Of a DNA stretch of 64,000 bases, positions 63,267-64,000 are shown in pieces. Position numbers and translations under genes: made by a program. This DNA comes from Hippopus hippopus. Taxonomy: Eukaryota; Mollusca; Bivalvia; Cardiida; Cardiidae. The stretch's first letter is position 1. Each line of letters begins with the position of its first letter. Below the pieces are notes generated by a model that did no database searches, was not told the DNA's origin, and saw nothing but the letters and a program-made list of their open reading frames with translations. The stretch covers positions 50,080,505 through 50,144,504 of the forward strand of contig OX328104.1 in NCBI GenBank assembly GCA_946811185.2, read 5' to 3'.

Positions 63267-64000
63267 ATGTCTTTTTTAAAAATCGTCGATCCCGCAAAAA
63301 GGGATTTAATCGTAAAAGAGTATCTCGAAACGAGAAAGAATATTCGGGATAATCTACTAGCGGAGAGAACGGGTGAACAAGAATTACAAACTGATCTTTC
63401 AAAGTTTTTTAAACCTATTACTGAAACGCAAAAAGCTACAACGAGGCAAATTACGGAAGAACTTAAACCTATTAAAGAGGGTATCGAACAGTTACTACAA
63501 GCTATTAAGTTTCCAGCCTTTCCTTCTATCACAGCTTATGATAAACCATCATCAGAAGAAGATTCGATTTTTATCGGTGAAATAGCGGAAAGCTATTTAA
63601 GAAAGTTTACTACTAAGTATGGAGCTGATAAAACGTATGGAATATATGACAAAAATAAAAAGTTTTATATCGGTAGCAAACCAATTTTTATTCAAGGTGA
63701 CAATATTATTGTTGATGGTACTCCTGGTCTATGGGAGTTAATTGTTGCTAAAGAACCAAAAAAATATGAACCTGAGGATCTTGCAAAATATAAAGATTTA
63801 ATGATAAGAACCGGTTCTCTTCATCGAAATAACGACCCAAAAAGTAATTATCCAAAAAGCGGTAAATCATATAAATGGAATAACATTCTTAGTAACGTTT
63901 GGAATGATATAAAATTCACCGGAAAGGGTATCGTTGTTATCCCATCTGACCCTAACGCATTAATAGAAAGACTAGACCTGTTATTGACAAGTAAAAAAGC
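63267..64000 (+). CDS. Large recurrent Polinton protein, runs off the window
   Basis: The frame is open from ATG 63267 to the window edge (244 codons, no stop). It starts MSFLKIVDPAKRDLIVKEYL, then has a helical region (DLSKFFKPITETQKATTRQI...EELKPIKEGI), a strand-rich centre (KTYGIYDKNKKFYIGSKPIF) and TPGLWELIVAKEP. I recognise this protein as common in bivalve and cnidarian Polintons. It is usually followed by more conserved sequence. Its function is unknown, and a minor structural or scaffold role is a guess from its place among capsid genes. The upstream region carries the 30-bp repeat pair and TAATTAAAA just before the ATG. Confidence 0.7.
   Translation, partial: MSFLKIVDPAKRDLIVKEYLETRKNIRDNLLAERTGEQELQTDLSKFFKPITETQKATTRQITEELKPIKEGIEQLLQAIKFPAFPSITAYDKPSSEEDSIFIGEIAESYLRKFTTKYGADKTYGIYDKNKKFYIGSKPIFIQGDNIIVDGTPGLWELIVAKEPKKYEPEDLAKYKDLMIRTGSLHRNNDPKSNYPKSGKSYKWNNILSNVWNDIKFTGKGIVVIPSDPNALIERLDLLLTSKK

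Larger units (their letters stand above)
54300..64000. mobile_element. Polinton/adintovirus-like element B, left part
   Basis: A second virus-like element, unlike A in sequence and gene order. It contains a TBP-like gene, fibre, adenain, integrase, zinc-ribbon/PLA2 protein, ATPase, penton-like, pX-like and other recurrent Polinton genes. The left boundary lies between about 54240 and 54900. The right side runs off the window with no capsid or polymerase gene reached. CpG dinucleotides are much commoner here than in the surrounding AT-rich DNA. Frame breaks affect at least six genes. Confidence 0.88.

Overview
The window looks like nuclear DNA of an invertebrate animal. It is AT-rich, dense in dispersed repeats, and its genes have introns with GT/AG borders. 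Several repeat families (long units ending in 'gctcaggtgagct', 'gtttaacgccgtgttag' copies, 'gccgaaggccagcgg' units) are ones I associate with bivalve molluscs. That assignment is inference. I recognise no intact single-copy host gene. Almost everything supportable is a mobile or virus-derived element, several of them nested.

628-35130 is one Harbinger/PIF transposon, bounded by an inverted GGCCCGTATTCACCAAAC end and a CAG target duplication and inserted into a tRNA-like SINE. It carries a broken MYB/SANT-like accessory gene (+) and a broken HARBI1-like transposase (-), in convergent orientation. Intron 1 of the MYB-like gene contains a complete 14,591-bp Polinton/Maverick (adintovirus-like) element, 1546-16136, with a perfect 6-bp duplication (GCTCTT) and 2.1-kb terminal inverted repeats (TIRs). 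This element A encodes an adenain-like protease, a capsid-like protein, a penton-like protein (frameshifted), a pX-like basic protein, a small membrane protein, a chromodomain integrase, a histone-H1-like basic protein, a packaging ATPase and several recurrent Polinton proteins. Only a small fragment of the protein-primed DNA polymerase is left. Each TIR holds the same 101-codon gene followed by nine stem-loops that closely resemble metazoan histone-mRNA 3' stem-loops.

The rest of the Harbinger element (16.2-35.1 kb) holds dispersed exons of its two genes, two large composite satellite-bearing repeats, and many copies of a TTAA-flanked palindromic MITE.

35.2-54.2 kb is intergenic DNA with remnants: tandem SINE-like units, a Ty3/gypsy integrase fragment, a pogo/Tigger-type transposase end interrupted by a 614-bp inverted-repeat element with a 9-bp duplication, a second inverted copy of that element, a 3.5-kb hAT element with BED-type and hAT transposase remnants, and more MITEs.

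From about 54.3-54.9 kb to the right edge lies a second, unrelated Polinton/adintovirus-like element (B). In order it carries a TATA-binding-protein-like gene, a fibre-like gene with phage-tail-fibre repeats, protease, chromodomain integrase, a zinc-ribbon plus phospholipase A2 protein, packaging ATPase, penton-like protein, a pX-like protein, a dUTPase-fold-like ORF, a membrane protein and several recurrent unknowns. It runs off the window before any capsid or polymerase gene. Many of its genes are broken by single-base shifts, often in A-runs. Its + strand genes tend to start just after a TATA-rich, A-rich leader.
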